Source: DATARH01 sp036264235 (GTDB lineage Bacteria; Pseudomonadota; Alphaproteobacteria; ATCC43930; CGMCC-115725). From it: DNA of 30,662 nt. Both the position numbers and the translations under genes were made by a program. Below the pieces are notes generated by a model. That model ran no database searches. It was not told the origin of the DNA and saw only the letters and a program-made list of their open reading frames with translations. The stretch spans positions 1 to 30,662 of the forward strand of contig DATARH010000248.1 of assembly GCA_036264235.1 (NCBI GenBank), given 5' to 3'. Of the stretch, positions 14,791 through 23,078 are shown piece by piece. Numbering within the stretch: position 1 is the first letter of the stretch; the number at the start of each line of letters is the position of its first letter.

Positions 14791-15246
14791 CTAAGAGCGG
14801 ATCAGTACCACGGCGGCGATCAGCAACAGCGCACCGACGAGCCGCGGCGCGTCCACCGGATGCTGCGGCATGCCGAACAATCCGAATTGGTCGAAGGCGA
14901 GCGAAGCGAGCATCTGGCCCGTCACCAGCAGAGCGATGAACGCCGCCGCGCCGAGCCGGTGCACGAGCAGGATCGATACGGCGATATACACCGCTCCGAA
15001 AAACCCGCCCGTCCAGGCCCACCAATGGGTCTGGCCCAGCGCGCCCGCGCTGGGCACCGGGTCGCGCCAGCCGAGCGCCAGGACCAACATGCAGAGTGTG
15101 CCGCCGAAATAGCTGACGAACCCAGCCCAGGCGGCAGAGCCGATGCTGACCCGCAACTCCGCATTGACGGCCTGCTGCACCACGAAACTGATCCCGGCGC
15201 CAACCGTAGCGGCGGCTAACAACAGCAGCGTGGCGAGACCCGGCAC
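14791..15246 (-). CDS. DMT-superfamily YdcZ-like (DUF606) membrane protein
   Basis: Integral membrane protein of 151 aa with about five hydrophobic segments; half-size members of the drug/metabolite transporter superfamily look like this. Diagnostic are QQAVNAELR near the start, WAGFVSYFGGTLCMLVLAL, WWAWTGGFFGAVYIA and LGAAAFIALLVTGQM. I chose the GTG at 15244-15246 because AAAGGGGGAA lies directly upstream and it starts the protein at the first membrane helix; an ATG at 15277-15279 would add eleven charged residues without a good ribosome-binding site. The substrate is unknown. Confidence 0.85.
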   Translation of the reverse strand: MPGLATLLLLAAATVGAGISFVVQQAVNAELRVSIGSAAWAGFVSYFGGTLCMLVLALGWRDPVPSAGALGQTHWWAWTGGFFGAVYIAVSILLVHRLGAAAFIALLVTGQMLASLAFDQFGLFGMPQHPVDAPRLVGALLLIAAVVLIRS

Positions 15247-15334
15247 GGTTTCCCCCTTTTTATCGTGTCGCCCGAGCATGGACCGCGCCGGGGCAGCGGG
15301 CTAGAGTTCCCGGCAATTGGGAGGAGAGCCGTCA

Positions 15335-16423
15335 ATGAAAGCCGCCGTCCTGCACGCCCCGAACCAGCCGCTGACCATCGAGGACATCTCGGTCGAGAAG
15401 CCGAAATCGCGCGAGGTGCTGCTGCGCACTGCCTTCGCCGGGCTCTGCCACAGCGACCTGCATTTCATCGAGGGACTGTACCCGACGCCGCTGCCGGTTG
15501 TGCTCGGGCACGAATCGTCGGCCGTGGTCGAGGCGGTCGGCGACGGCGTCAGTTACGTCAAGCCCGGTGACCACGTGATCACCTGCCTCTCGGTATTCTG
15601 CGGCACCTGTCCGCAATGCATTACCGGTCATCCGAACCTTTGCGAGAACACCGACGTCAAGATGATGCCGGGCCAGGCGCGTCGCATGAGCTGGAAGGGC
15701 CAGGTGATGAACCAGGCCTTCAATCTGTCGTCCTTCGGCGAACAGATGCTGGTGCACGAGAACGCGATGGTGAAGATCGACGACGAGATCCCGCTCGACC
15801 GCGCCGCGCTGGTCGGCTGCGGCGTGATGACCGGGGTCGGCGCCGTGTTCAATGCCGCCAAGGTCGAGCCCGGTGCGACGGTCGCGGTGATCGGCTGCGG
15901 TGGCGTCGGTTTGTCGGCCGTCAACGGCGCGGCGCTGGCCGGCGCCGAGCGGATCATCGCGATCGACACGATGGCGTCGAAGCTCGACTTGGCGCGCGAA
16001 CTCGGCGCCACCGACACGCTCAATGTCAGCAACGCCGACGCGGTTGAGCAGGTCAAGGAATTGACCAAGGGCGGCGTGCACTACTCGTTCGAGGCGCTCG
16101 GCACTAAAAAGACAGCAGAGCAGGCCTTCGAGATGCTGCGTCCCGGCGGCACCGCGACGATCATCGGCATGGTGCCGTTTGGCATGAAGATCGAATTGCA
16201 CGGCTTCGACTTCCTGCGCGACCGCAAGATCCAGGGCACCTCGATGGGCGGCAATCGCTTCCGGGTCGACATGCCACGTCTGCTGTCGCTATGGAAGCAG
16301 GGGCGATTGAAGCTCGACCACCTGATCTCCGGCCGGATCAAGCTCGACGGGATCAACGAAGGGTTCGCCGCGCTCAAATCGGCGCAGCCGGTGCGCCAAC
16401 TGATCGACTATGGGGTCGCTTGA
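15335..16423 (+). CDS. Zinc-dependent alcohol dehydrogenase (MDR family)
   Basis: Medium-chain zinc alcohol dehydrogenase, 362 aa, closest in layout to class III-like enzymes such as S-(hydroxymethyl)glutathione or mycothiol dehydrogenase. Catalytic zinc ligands are C38, H59 (GHE) and C162 (VGCGVMTG). Structural zinc ligands are C89, C92, C95 and C103 (FCGTCPQCITGHPNLC). The dinucleotide motif GCGGVG is at 187-192, followed by IIAIDTM, whose aspartate favours NAD. GGGAGGAGAG precedes the ATG. It stands as a single gene; the substrate could be an alcohol or an aldehyde adduct. Aldehyde chemistry recurs in the nearby paoABC genes. Confidence 0.92.
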   Translation: MKAAVLHAPNQPLTIEDISVEKPKSREVLLRTAFAGLCHSDLHFIEGLYPTPLPVVLGHESSAVVEAVGDGVSYVKPGDHVITCLSVFCGTCPQCITGHPNLCENTDVKMMPGQARRMSWKGQVMNQAFNLSSFGEQMLVHENAMVKIDDEIPLDRAALVGCGVMTGVGAVFNAAKVEPGATVAVIGCGGVGLSAVNGAALAGAERIIAIDTMASKLDLARELGATDTLNVSNADAVEQVKELTKGGVHYSFEALGTKKTAEQAFEMLRPGGTATIIGMVPFGMKIELHGFDFLRDRKIQGTSMGGNRFRVDMPRLLSLWKQGRLKLDHLISGRIKLDGINEGFAALKSAQPVRQLIDYGVA

Positions 16424-16439
16424 CGAGCCTGTCCGATGC

Positions 16440-16464
16440 GCGGGCGGAGCGTCGTCCGCCCCGC
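16440..16464. terminator. GC-rich hairpin between convergent genes
   Basis: GCGGGCGGA (16440-16448) pairs with TCCGCCCCGC (16455-16464) with one bulged C and a six-base loop. It sits between the stops of the alcohol dehydrogenase (+) and the small membrane protein (-), where a bidirectional terminator would be expected. There is no U-run, so this is tentative. Confidence 0.35.
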
Positions 16465-16469
16465 CTGGG

Positions 16470-16673
16470 TCAGTCCGGATAGTGCAGGCGGTAGAGCGCG
16501 AACAGCGCGATGGCACCGGAGAAGCCGAGCGCGGCGGGGACGCTGCCGATCTCGTGGAGGATGTCGCTTGAGATGCCGATTGCCAGCGGGCCCATGAACA
16601 ACAGCACGATCGGGCTCATCAGCACGAAGCTGGCGGCGGCGACGCTCTTGGCGGAAGTTGCTACGATATGCAT
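16470..16673 (-). CDS. Small membrane protein (67 aa)
   Basis: Predicted two-helix membrane protein: FVLMSPIVLLFMGPLAIGI and VPAALGFSGAIALFALYRL are the two hydrophobic segments, joined by a short polar loop. I know no family for it. The ribosome-binding site before the ATG at 16671-16673 is weak, but composition and codon use look like coding sequence. It is transcribed toward the alcohol dehydrogenase. The 134 bases upstream, before the paoC stop, hold nothing I can name. Confidence 0.55.
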   Translation of the reverse strand: MHIVATSAKSVAAASFVLMSPIVLLFMGPLAIGISSDILHEIGSVPAALGFSGAIALFALYRLHYPD

Positions 16674-16807
16674 GGTCGGGCGTCCAATTGCGTTCTATTG
16701 CGCCCGATTAGAACGTGAGCTAGTTAACAGACCCTTATTCAACCATCTGAAAAATCTGCAACTTCCCTGGCATTCGATCTAATTGCCGGACACCCCTTTC
16801 GCCGCTC

Positions 16808-19048
16808 TCAGGCGATGATCTTCTCGATCGTCATCGGCAGCTCGCGGACCCGCACCCCGGTCGCGTGCCAAATCGCATTGGCGATCGCCGCCGCGACCCC
16901 GACCATTGGTGTCTCGCCGAAACCCTTTACTCCGGCCGGATTGGTGGCGCGGTCCTGCTCGTCGAGGAGGATCACCTCGATATCGGGCACGTCGGCATTC
17001 ACCGGCACCACGTATTCGACCAGGTTCGGGTTGGTGATCCGGCCCGAATGCGGGTCGATCCGTGTCTCCTCCATCAGCGCCATGCCGATGCCCCAGACGA
17101 TGCCGCCGATTGCCTGGCTGCGTGCGGTCTTGGCGTTGAGGATGCGGCCCGCCGCGAACGCCCCGATCCAGCGGCTGACGCGGATTTCGCCCAGATCGGG
17201 GTCGACCCGCACTTCGGCGAAATGCGCGCCGAAACTGTGGTGCGAAAAATTCTTCCGCTCCGCGCCGGGTTTGGCGCTGCCCATCGCGACATAGCGGTCT
17301 CGCCCGTTGCGGGCGAGCAGCGCCGGCACGCTGATCCGGCTGTGCGGCGCGCCGCGCACCTGAACGAAGCCGTCGGCGAGTTCGAGATCGGTGTCGCTGA
17401 AGCCGGTGAACGGCGACCGCTCCGTCGCCAGGGCCAACTGAAACAGCTCCTTTCTGGCAGTGTCGGCGGCTGCGAGTATAGCCGCGGAAACGCTGGCTGC
17501 TGTCAGTGACCCGGCTGAGATCGGGGCTCTCGGATACTGCGTATCTCCGAGCTCGACATGGATGTGGTGCATCGGGCATTTGAGCGCGTCGGCCGCGACC
17601 TGCGCCACGATCGTGTAGGTGCCGGTGCCGATGTCGTGCGAGCCGCACTGTACCGTCACCTTGCCGTCACCGGCGAATACCAGCCGTAATGCTGTTTCCG
17701 ACCAATTCGCCGGGCGCGTCGCGGTTGCCATCCCCCAGCCAATCAGATGATGCCCGTCGCGCATCGACCCCGGCTCGGGCGAGCGTCGGCTCCAGCCGAA
17801 CGCCTCGGCGCCGGTGGCGTAGCACTGGCGCAGCGATTTCGACGAGAACGGCTTGTCCTCGTGTGGGTCGGTTTCGGCATAGTTCAGGAGCCGCAACTGA
17901 AGCGGATCGACCTTCACCGCCGCGGCCAGCTCGTCAAGCGCCGTTTCCAGCGCGAAGCTGCCCGGCGCCTCGCCGGGCGCCCGCATATAGGTCGGCAGCG
18001 ATTGGTTGATCGGCACGACACGGTGTGTCACCGCGACATTCGGGCAGGCATAAAGCATTTCGGTCAGCAGTCCCGCGGTCTCCGAAAATTCACCGATGAT
18101 CGGCGCCGACATCTGGCTGAACACGTCATGCGTCAGCGCCACCAGCCGGCCATCGGCCTCGGCGCCGAGGCGCAGGTGTTGGATCGTTTGCGGCCGATGC
18201 CCGGTCGAGCTCGGCATCTGCTTGCGTTCGAGCACGAGTTTGACCGGGCGTCCGACGACCTGTGCCGCCATCGCGGCGAGCGCGGTATGTGGCCAGGTCG
18301 AACCCTTGCCGCCGAAGCCGCCGCCGAGAAACGGGCAGAGCACCCGCACCTGTTCCGGCTTCAACCCGAACAGCGTCGCCAGTGTCTTCTGTGTGCCGCT
18401 GATGAATTGCGTCGCGTTGTAGACGGTCAGCCGCGCCTTATCGCCGTCACCGTCCCACACCGCGATTGTCGCATGCGGCTCCATGGGGTTGTGCGTCTCT
18501 GTCGGGGTAACAAAATGCAGGTCGAGCTTGACCGCGGCGGCGGCGAGCGCCGCTTCCGGATCGCCGCGGCGGCTGTCGGGCGGCCGGGCGCCATTGCGAA
18601 AATGCTTCGGCGGGTATGCGTCAGCGAGCGCATCTTCCATTCGGATCTGCGACTCCCCCTCGCGGTATTGCACTTTCACCAGCTCCGCCGCCTGCTGCGC
18701 CCGTTCGAGCGTGTCGGCAACAACCAGCGCGATATGCTGTCCGTTGTAATAGATGCCCCGGTCCTGCAAGAGCGGCACGCGGACGACATCGGTCGCCGTC
18801 GGATTGCTGGCTTCGGTTGTCTCGCGTACCCGCGGCGCATTGTCGGGCGTCAGGATCGCCAATACGCCAGGGACTTGCTGCGCCGCCGCAAGATCGAAGC
18901 CGGTGATCGCGCCGCTTGGGATCGTGCTCTGCACGAGCACCGCATAGGCGATATTGTCGATTGCGAATTCGGCGGCGTATTTGGCGCGGCCGGTGACCTT
19001 GAGCCGTCCGTCGCGCCGGTTGAGCGGCAAGCCGGTAACGAGCGCCAT
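16808..19048 (-). CDS. paoC: Xanthine-dehydrogenase-family aldehyde oxidoreductase, molybdenum-binding subunit
   Basis: Molybdenum cofactor subunit of 746 aa, the third gene of a paoABC/yagTSR-type operon. It binds the molybdopterin cytosine dinucleotide form of the cofactor and oxidises aldehydes with water as oxygen donor. Recognisable are LPLNRRDGRLKVTGRAKYAA at the start, LGGGFGGKG, MRAPGEAPGSFALE and, near the C-terminus, GVKGFGETPMVGVAAAIANA, whose glutamate is the catalytic base. There is no signal peptide: in E. coli the complex is exported through the Tat signal on PaoA. GAGGAGGAGAG precedes the ATG and overlaps the paoB stop region (ten-base gap). A related family role (isoquinoline or CO dehydrogenase-like) is less likely given the partner subunits. 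Confidence 0.93.
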   Translation of the reverse strand: MALVTGLPLNRRDGRLKVTGRAKYAAEFAIDNIAYAVLVQSTIPSGAITGFDLAAAQQVPGVLAILTPDNAPRVRETTEASNPTATDVVRVPLLQDRGIYYNGQHIALVVADTLERAQQAAELVKVQYREGESQIRMEDALADAYPPKHFRNGARPPDSRRGDPEAALAAAAVKLDLHFVTPTETHNPMEPHATIAVWDGDGDKARLTVYNATQFISGTQKTLATLFGLKPEQVRVLCPFLGGGFGGKGSTWPHTALAAMAAQVVGRPVKLVLERKQMPSSTGHRPQTIQHLRLGAEADGRLVALTHDVFSQMSAPIIGEFSETAGLLTEMLYACPNVAVTHRVVPINQSLPTYMRAPGEAPGSFALETALDELAAAVKVDPLQLRLLNYAETDPHEDKPFSSKSLRQCYATGAEAFGWSRRSPEPGSMRDGHHLIGWGMATATRPANWSETALRLVFAGDGKVTVQCGSHDIGTGTYTIVAQVAADALKCPMHHIHVELGDTQYPRAPISAGSLTAASVSAAILAAADTARKELFQLALATERSPFTGFSDTDLELADGFVQVRGAPHSRISVPALLARNGRDRYVAMGSAKPGAERKNFSHHSFGAHFAEVRVDPDLGEIRVSRWIGAFAAGRILNAKTARSQAIGGIVWGIGMALMEETRIDPHSGRITNPNLVEYVVPVNADVPDIEVILLDEQDRATNPAGVKGFGETPMVGVAAAIANAIWHATGVRVRELPMTIEKIIA

Positions 19049-19058
19049 TCTCTCCTCC

Positions 19059-20036
19059 TCAAGCGAGCGCGGTCAGCAGCGCACGCGTCAGCGCCCGCTG
19101 CATCAGCCGGACCTTGAACGCGTTCTCCGGCAGCGGGTGCGCGCCATCGGCGGCCTTTGCCGTCGCCGCGATGATTGCTTCTTCGCTCGCCGGTGCACCG
19201 GCGAGCGCCGCCTCGACCTGCGGCAATCGCCATGGCTTGGTGCCGACCCCGCCCACCGCGATCCGCGCGCTGCGGATTCGGTCGTCACCGTCCGGAGTGA
19301 TGGTGACCGCGGCCGAGACCAGCGCGAATTCGAACTCCGCCCGGTCGCGTACCTTCAGGTAATGCGAGCGCTCGCCCTCATTGGCCGGCGGCAGCAGGAT
19401 CGCGGTGATCAATTCACCGGATGCGATCGCTGTCTCGGATTGCGGCGTATCGCCGGGCAGGCGGTAGAATTCGGTGATCGGCACCGCGCGGGTGCCGCCG
19501 GCGCTGCGCAATTCGACCGCCGCGTCGAGCGCCGTCAGGGCGACCGCGAGATCGGAGGGATGTGTCGCGATGCATTTGTCGCTGCCGCCGAGGATCGCGA
19601 GCCGCCGGTGGTCGCCGGCGATCGCCGGGCAGCCGGTGCCGGGCTCGCGCTTGTTGCAGGGCGAACCGACATCACGGAAATAACCGCAGCGGGTGCGCTG
19701 CAGCAGGTTCCCGCCAAAGGTCGCCATGTTCCGCACCTGCGGCGATGCGCTGGCCAGCAGCGCCTCCGCGATCAGCGGGTAGCGTCGGCGCAGTTCGGGG
19801 TGATCGGCTCCGTCGCCCATTCGCACCAGCGCTCCGATGCGGGCGCCGTTGTCGCCGAACTCGATGCGATCGAGCGGCAGGTTCTGGATATCGACGAGCT
19901 GCTGCGGCCGCTCGACGAAATCCTTCATCAGCTGCATCAGGTCGGTGCCGCCGGCGATGAACTTGGCATTGCCGCTACCGGCGGTCGCGAGCGCGCTGTC
20001 GAGGTCGGTCGGCGCGGTGAGGGTAAAGGCTTCCAT
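19059..20036 (-). CDS. paoB: Aldehyde oxidoreductase FAD-binding subunit with 4Fe-4S insertion
   Basis: FAD-binding subunit of 325 aa. The FAD motif FIAGGTDLMQ is at residues 27-36 and the second one is ATFGGNLLQRTRCGYF at 105-120. Four cysteines, C117, C127, C136 and C155, in RTRCGYFRDVGSPCNKREPG and GCPAI then SDKCIATHPSD, form the extra 4Fe-4S cluster that separates PaoB/YagS-type subunits from ordinary xanthine-dehydrogenase flavin subunits. Its ATG lies four bases after the paoA stop, with the GGAGGG site overlapping the end of paoA. Confidence 0.94.
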   Translation of the reverse strand: MEAFTLTAPTDLDSALATAGSGNAKFIAGGTDLMQLMKDFVERPQQLVDIQNLPLDRIEFGDNGARIGALVRMGDGADHPELRRRYPLIAEALLASASPQVRNMATFGGNLLQRTRCGYFRDVGSPCNKREPGTGCPAIAGDHRRLAILGGSDKCIATHPSDLAVALTALDAAVELRSAGGTRAVPITEFYRLPGDTPQSETAIASGELITAILLPPANEGERSHYLKVRDRAEFEFALVSAAVTITPDGDDRIRSARIAVGGVGTKPWRLPQVEAALAGAPASEEAIIAATAKAADGAHPLPENAFKVRLMQRALTRALLTALA

Positions 20037-20040
20037 GACA

Positions 20041-20631
20041 TTAACCCTCCGCGGCCGCTGCCTTGATCGCGGCGCGGATGTGCGGATAGGCGCCGCAGCG
20101 GCAGATATTGCCGCTCATCCAGGTCGCGATGCCGGCATCGCTCATCGGCCGCTGCTCCGTCAGCAGCGCGACCGCCGACATGATCTGTCCCGGGGTGCAA
20201 TAGCCGCATTGGAACGCGTCGTGCTCGACGAAGGCGGCCTGCATCGGGTGCAATTCGCCCTCGCCCGCGAGCCCCTCGATTGTCGCGATCGGCTTCCCTT
20301 CGCAGCGTGCTGCCAGGATGAGGCAGGAGACGACCCGCCGGCCGTCGACATGGACCGTGCAGGCGCCGCACGAGCCGCGGTCGCAGCCCTTTTTGGTACC
20401 GGTCAGGCCGAGGTTTTCGCGCAGCGCGTCGAGCAGCGTCGTGCGCGGCTCGACCGACAGCCGATGCTTGCGGCCGTTGATCTCCAGCTGGATATCGCGC
20501 ATCTCCGGCGTCCGAGACGGGCCGGTATCGGCCGCGGGCGCGGCGATGCCCTTCTTGACAAGCCCGCCAGCCGCCGCGGCTGCAGCCGAGCCGCCGATAA
20601 AGCCGCGGCGGCTTACCTCGATTTCGGTCAT
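20041..20631 (-). CDS. paoA: Aldehyde oxidoreductase 2Fe-2S subunit with Tat signal
   Basis: Small iron-sulfur subunit of 196 aa. A twin-arginine signal (SRRGFIGGSAAAAAAGG) occupies the first 35 residues and should carry the folded complex to the periplasm. The plant-type ferredoxin cluster uses C83, C88, C91 and C103 (KKGCDRGSCGACTVHVDG), and the second cluster C142, C145, C177 and C179 (QCGYCTPGQ, GNICRCGAYP). It is the first gene of the operon. Its GGGAGAG ribosome-binding site falls inside a hairpin (20641-20667). No PaoD/XdhC-type maturation gene is seen nearby. Confidence 0.95.
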   Translation of the reverse strand: MTEIEVSRRGFIGGSAAAAAAGGLVKKGIAAPAADTGPSRTPEMRDIQLEINGRKHRLSVEPRTTLLDALRENLGLTGTKKGCDRGSCGACTVHVDGRRVVSCLILAARCEGKPIATIEGLAGEGELHPMQAAFVEHDAFQCGYCTPGQIMSAVALLTEQRPMSDAGIATWMSGNICRCGAYPHIRAAIKAAAAEG

Positions 20632-20640
20632 GGCGCGCTC

Positions 20641-20667
20641 TCCCGAAGACGAGAAACTCGTCCGGGA
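20641..20667 (-). promoter_or_regulatory. Hairpin that covers the paoA ribosome-binding site
   Basis: On the minus strand, TCCCG-GACGAG-TTT-CTCGTC-TT-CGGGA forms an 11-base-pair stem with a TTT loop and a two-base bulge. The last arm (CGGGA) overlaps the GGGAGAG ribosome-binding site that ends about nine bases before the paoA ATG. This would limit ribosome access unless the hairpin is opened. Confidence 0.5.
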
Positions 20668-20688
20668 ACGCCGGCCGGGGGCACGCGT

Positions 20689-20706
20689 CGCCCCGCAAGC
20701 GGGGCG
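20689..20706. repeat. GC-rich hairpin upstream of paoA
   Basis: CGCCCCG-CAAG-CGGGGCG is a perfect seven-base-pair stem with a four-base loop in the 145 bases between the dimeric-barrel gene and paoA. It may end the transcript of the gene at 20777-21082, but no U-run follows on either strand. I see nothing else in that interval. Confidence 0.4.
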
Positions 20707-20776
20707 CGTTATTTAGTTGCGAGCGGGAGAAACCGCAGCGGCAGCGCGCGTGCTGGCCGCGAAAATTCCGGCGCAG

Positions 20777-21082
20777 CTAGACCTTCTGGAAAAAGCTGTG
20801 ATGGCGCTCGGTCGCGTGCGGCCGGATTTTAGGCGCCCAGTCGCCCCATTCGCTGGCCTCGTTCCAGGCCTTGCTGTCGACCACTGCTGGCGAGTCGATC
20901 TCGTAGATCGCGAGGTATTTCTGCATCTTCGGGTCGTTGGTCTTTTCCAGCCGGTAGCGGCTCACCTTGTGCACCCCCGGCACCTTCGACAGCATCGGCA
21001 CGTGCTCGGTGTCGTAGACGCGGTTGAACTCGGCCTCGTGTGCGGCCGGGATGTTCATCTGCACGACATAGATGTACGACAT
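20777..21082 (-). CDS. Small dimeric alpha/beta-barrel protein (EthD-like)
   Basis: 101-aa protein beginning MSYIYVVQMNIPAAHEAEFN, followed by VYDTEHVPMLSKVPGVHKVS and RYR. The pattern WYxxEHVPxLxxVPGVxxxxRY resembles dimeric alpha/beta-barrel (EthD/ABM-type) proteins, which often are small accessory enzymes or ligand-binding proteins in degradation pathways. GGAGGAGG precedes the ATG. It is upstream of paoABC on the same strand with a 145-base gap, and is divergent from the PLP enzyme with 49 bases between starts. No catalytic activity can be assigned. Confidence 0.8.
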   Translation of the reverse strand: MSYIYVVQMNIPAAHEAEFNRVYDTEHVPMLSKVPGVHKVSRYRLEKTNDPKMQKYLAIYEIDSPAVVDSKAWNEASEWGDWAPKIRPHATERHHSFFQKV

Positions 21083-21131
21083 CGCGTTCCTCCTCCGCTG
21101 TGCGCCAGGTTTGGGATCGGCTCCGCCTAAC

Positions 21132-22295
21132 ATGACGAATTTTCCGCAGTTCGGCCATTCGCGTCTTGGCGATTTCGCATTAGCCCCCGGCATCGCGCAT
21201 CTGAACCATGGTGGTTACGGCGCCACCCCGCAGGTCGTGCTGCAGGCGGCCGAGGCGGCGCGGCGCGAGATGGAGGCCGACCCGAGCACATTCTTCCGCC
21301 GCGACCTGATCGGCCGCTTGCGTCAGGCGGCGGACCGGGTCGCCGCTTTTCTCGGCGGCGCCGGCAAGGATTGGGCCTTTGTCGAAAACGCAACCGCCGG
21401 GCTGAACGCGGTCATCGCCTCGCTCGATCTCGAGCCCGGCGACGAACTCCTGTGCCTGTCGCAGGTCTATGGCGCGGTCGGCAATGCGATGCGCTACTTC
21501 GCCGAGCGGCGCGGCGCTCGCGTTGTGAGCGTGGCAGTGCCGGTGCCGTTCACCGATCCCGAACCGCTGCTTGCCGCGATCGCCGCGGCGATTGGGCCGC
21601 GGACACGGCTTGCGGTGTTCGACCACATCACCTCAGCCGGCGCGGTTGTGTTGCCGGTGCGCGAGATGGCTGCGCTCTGTCGGGGCCGCGGCGTTCCCGT
21701 CGCAATAGACGGCGCGCACGCGCCGGGGCAGGTGCTGCTCGACGTGCCGGCGCTCGGTGTCGATTGGTATGTCGGCAACCTGCACAAATGGGCGTTCGCC
21801 GCGAAAGGCACCGGTGTCATCTGGTGTGCGCCCGAACGCCAGGCGCAAACTCATCCGGTCGCGATCTCGCACAATCTAGGCCAGGGCTTCGCCGCCGAAT
21901 TCGACTACAGCGGTACCCGCGACAACTCGCACTGGCTGGCGGTGCCGGCGGCCCTCGATTACGTGGCCGGCTTCGGTGGCGAGGCCATCGAGGCGCACAA
22001 CCGCGCCCTCGCGAAAGAAGCCTGCGGCTTGCTGGAAAAAACCTGGAACAGCGCGGCGGCAGCGAGTTCCGATTACCGGGCGGCGATGGCGTCGGTACGG
22101 CTCCCCGGCGCAGCGACAGGTCAGGATCGTGTGACGGCGCACCGGCTCGCGCTCGACCTGAATCAGAGGTACGGGCTCACGCTCGGCGTTATGCTGATCG
22201 ACGGTGCGCTTTGGGTTCGCGTGTCGGCCCAGATCTACAACGAGATTGGTGATTACGAGCGACTTGCCGCGATCGGCAAGGATCTAGCGGGCTAG
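21132..22295 (+). CDS. Aminotransferase class V-fold PLP enzyme (isopenicillin N epimerase-like)
   Basis: Fold-type I PLP enzyme of 387 aa. The N-terminal LNHGGYGATPQVVLQAAEAA, the RRDLIGRLRQAADRVAAFLG stretch and ENATAGLNAVI match the isopenicillin-N-epimerase/cysteine-desulfurase-like branch. D193 (AIDGAHAPGQ) contacts the pyridine nitrogen and K219 in VGNLHKWAFAAKG forms the Schiff base. SGTRDNSHWLAVPAAL is the usual substrate-binding block. The ATG at 21132 is preferred to a longer frame because the family sequence starts there, though its ribosome-binding site is weak. Neither the reaction nor the substrate can be told; the family includes epimerases, lyases and desulfurases. Confidence 0.9.
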   Translation: MTNFPQFGHSRLGDFALAPGIAHLNHGGYGATPQVVLQAAEAARREMEADPSTFFRRDLIGRLRQAADRVAAFLGGAGKDWAFVENATAGLNAVIASLDLEPGDELLCLSQVYGAVGNAMRYFAERRGARVVSVAVPVPFTDPEPLLAAIAAAIGPRTRLAVFDHITSAGAVVLPVREMAALCRGRGVPVAIDGAHAPGQVLLDVPALGVDWYVGNLHKWAFAAKGTGVIWCAPERQAQTHPVAISHNLGQGFAAEFDYSGTRDNSHWLAVPAALDYVAGFGGEAIEAHNRALAKEACGLLEKTWNSAAAASSDYRAAMASVRLPGAATGQDRVTAHRLALDLNQRYGLTLGVMLIDGALWVRVSAQIYNEIGDYERLAAIGKDLAG

Positions 22296-22420
22296 ACGCC
22301 CGCCTTCGCGGCGGTCAGCACCATGCCGAGCGGCAGCGCGAACAACGCCATCGCGACAATAAACGCCAGGACCCGCTCACTGCGGCTCCACCTGTTCCAA
22401 TCGGCAACCCAGTCTCGCAT
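22292..22420 (-). CDS. Very small membrane protein (42 aa)
   Basis: A short frame reading MRDWVADWNRWSRSERVLAF then IVAMALFALPLGMVLTAAKAGV. It has a polar, tryptophan-rich amphipathic start and one clear hydrophobic helix, the layout of many small bacterial membrane proteins. Its stop (complement of 22292-22294) interlocks with the aminotransferase stop on the other strand. The ribosome-binding site is weak, so support is mainly compositional. Confidence 0.5.
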   Translation of the reverse strand: MRDWVADWNRWSRSERVLAFIVAMALFALPLGMVLTAAKAGV

Positions 22421-22605
22421 CGTAACGAACCCGAAAGAAGATCACTCGACAACGCAATCGCCACCCGAATATTGCGGGGAAATGTGTTGAAACTTTGCTA
22501 AGCTCCTGTGGCTGCTTGTCGCAGGCTGGCCGGGAGCGGGGTCCGACAGCTGCATCTCTCGGCTGTCGGCCGGCCCACGGCCCAAAAAATCGCAGGGGAG
22601 GCCCC

Positions 22606-22899
22606 ATGCCCAGCTATGTGATGCTCGCCAGTTGGACCGATCAGGGCGCGCGGCAGGTCAAGGAATCGCCAAAGCGGGTAGACGCCGCCAAGAAGATGCT
22701 CAAGGAAATGGGTGGCGAGTTCAAAACGCTCTACATGACAATGGGCGAATACGATCTGATCCTGATCTACGAGGCGCCGGATGACGCCGTGGCGGCGCGC
22801 TTCACCTTGCTGCTGGGCCAGATGGGCGCGGTCCGGACGACGACGCTGAAGGCGTTCCCGGAGGCGGCCTACCGCGAGATCATGCACTCGCTCGGGTGA
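22606..22899 (+). CDS. GYD domain-containing protein
   Basis: 97-aa protein of the GYD family: MPSYVMLASWTDQGARQVKE opens the protein, the signature is MTMGEYDLILIYEAPDDAVA, and it ends in TTTLKAFPEAAYREI. GYD proteins are small ferredoxin-like-fold proteins of unknown function, usually thought to bind a ligand as dimers. GCAGGGGAGG precedes the ATG. The gene stands alone between the aminotransferase and the CBS-domain gene. The 185 bases upstream of it (22421-22605) hold no other feature I can support. Confidence 0.9.
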   Translation: MPSYVMLASWTDQGARQVKESPKRVDAAKKMLKEMGGEFKTLYMTMGEYDLILIYEAPDDAVAARFTLLLGQMGAVRTTTLKAFPEAAYREIMHSLG

Positions 22900-22962
22900 T
22901 TACCGGGCCGACCCCGAGTCGGGCAACGCAAGAGCCCGCCGGCGGCACACCAAGCCGGCAGC

Positions 22963-22991
22963 TTGCAGGGTGCGGCATTTTGTCCTATGCT
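22963..22991 (+). promoter_or_regulatory. Sigma-70-type promoter of the CBS-domain gene
   Basis: TTGCAG (22963-22968), a 17-base spacer and TATGCT (22986-22991) give four and four matches to TTGACA and TATAAT with ideal spacing. The predicted start at about 22998 leaves a leader of about 80 bases before the CBS gene. Confidence 0.5.
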
Positions 22992-23078
22992 GTTGCCAGC
23001 GAGCGGCCGCCCCCTCGGCCACGAAGACAAATCCCTGGCCATGCGGGTGCCGCGCCTCCAATTGCGGAGCCTATGGTC

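Noticed and set aside
17747..19117. 456-codon open frame opposite paoC
   Set aside because: Low-complexity arginine-rich translation, antisense to a fully convincing molybdenum-enzyme subunit.
22906..22962. Short GC-rich inverted repeats (for example GCCGGC pairs) after the GYD gene
   Set aside because: No U-run and poor stems; chance palindromes are common at this GC content.
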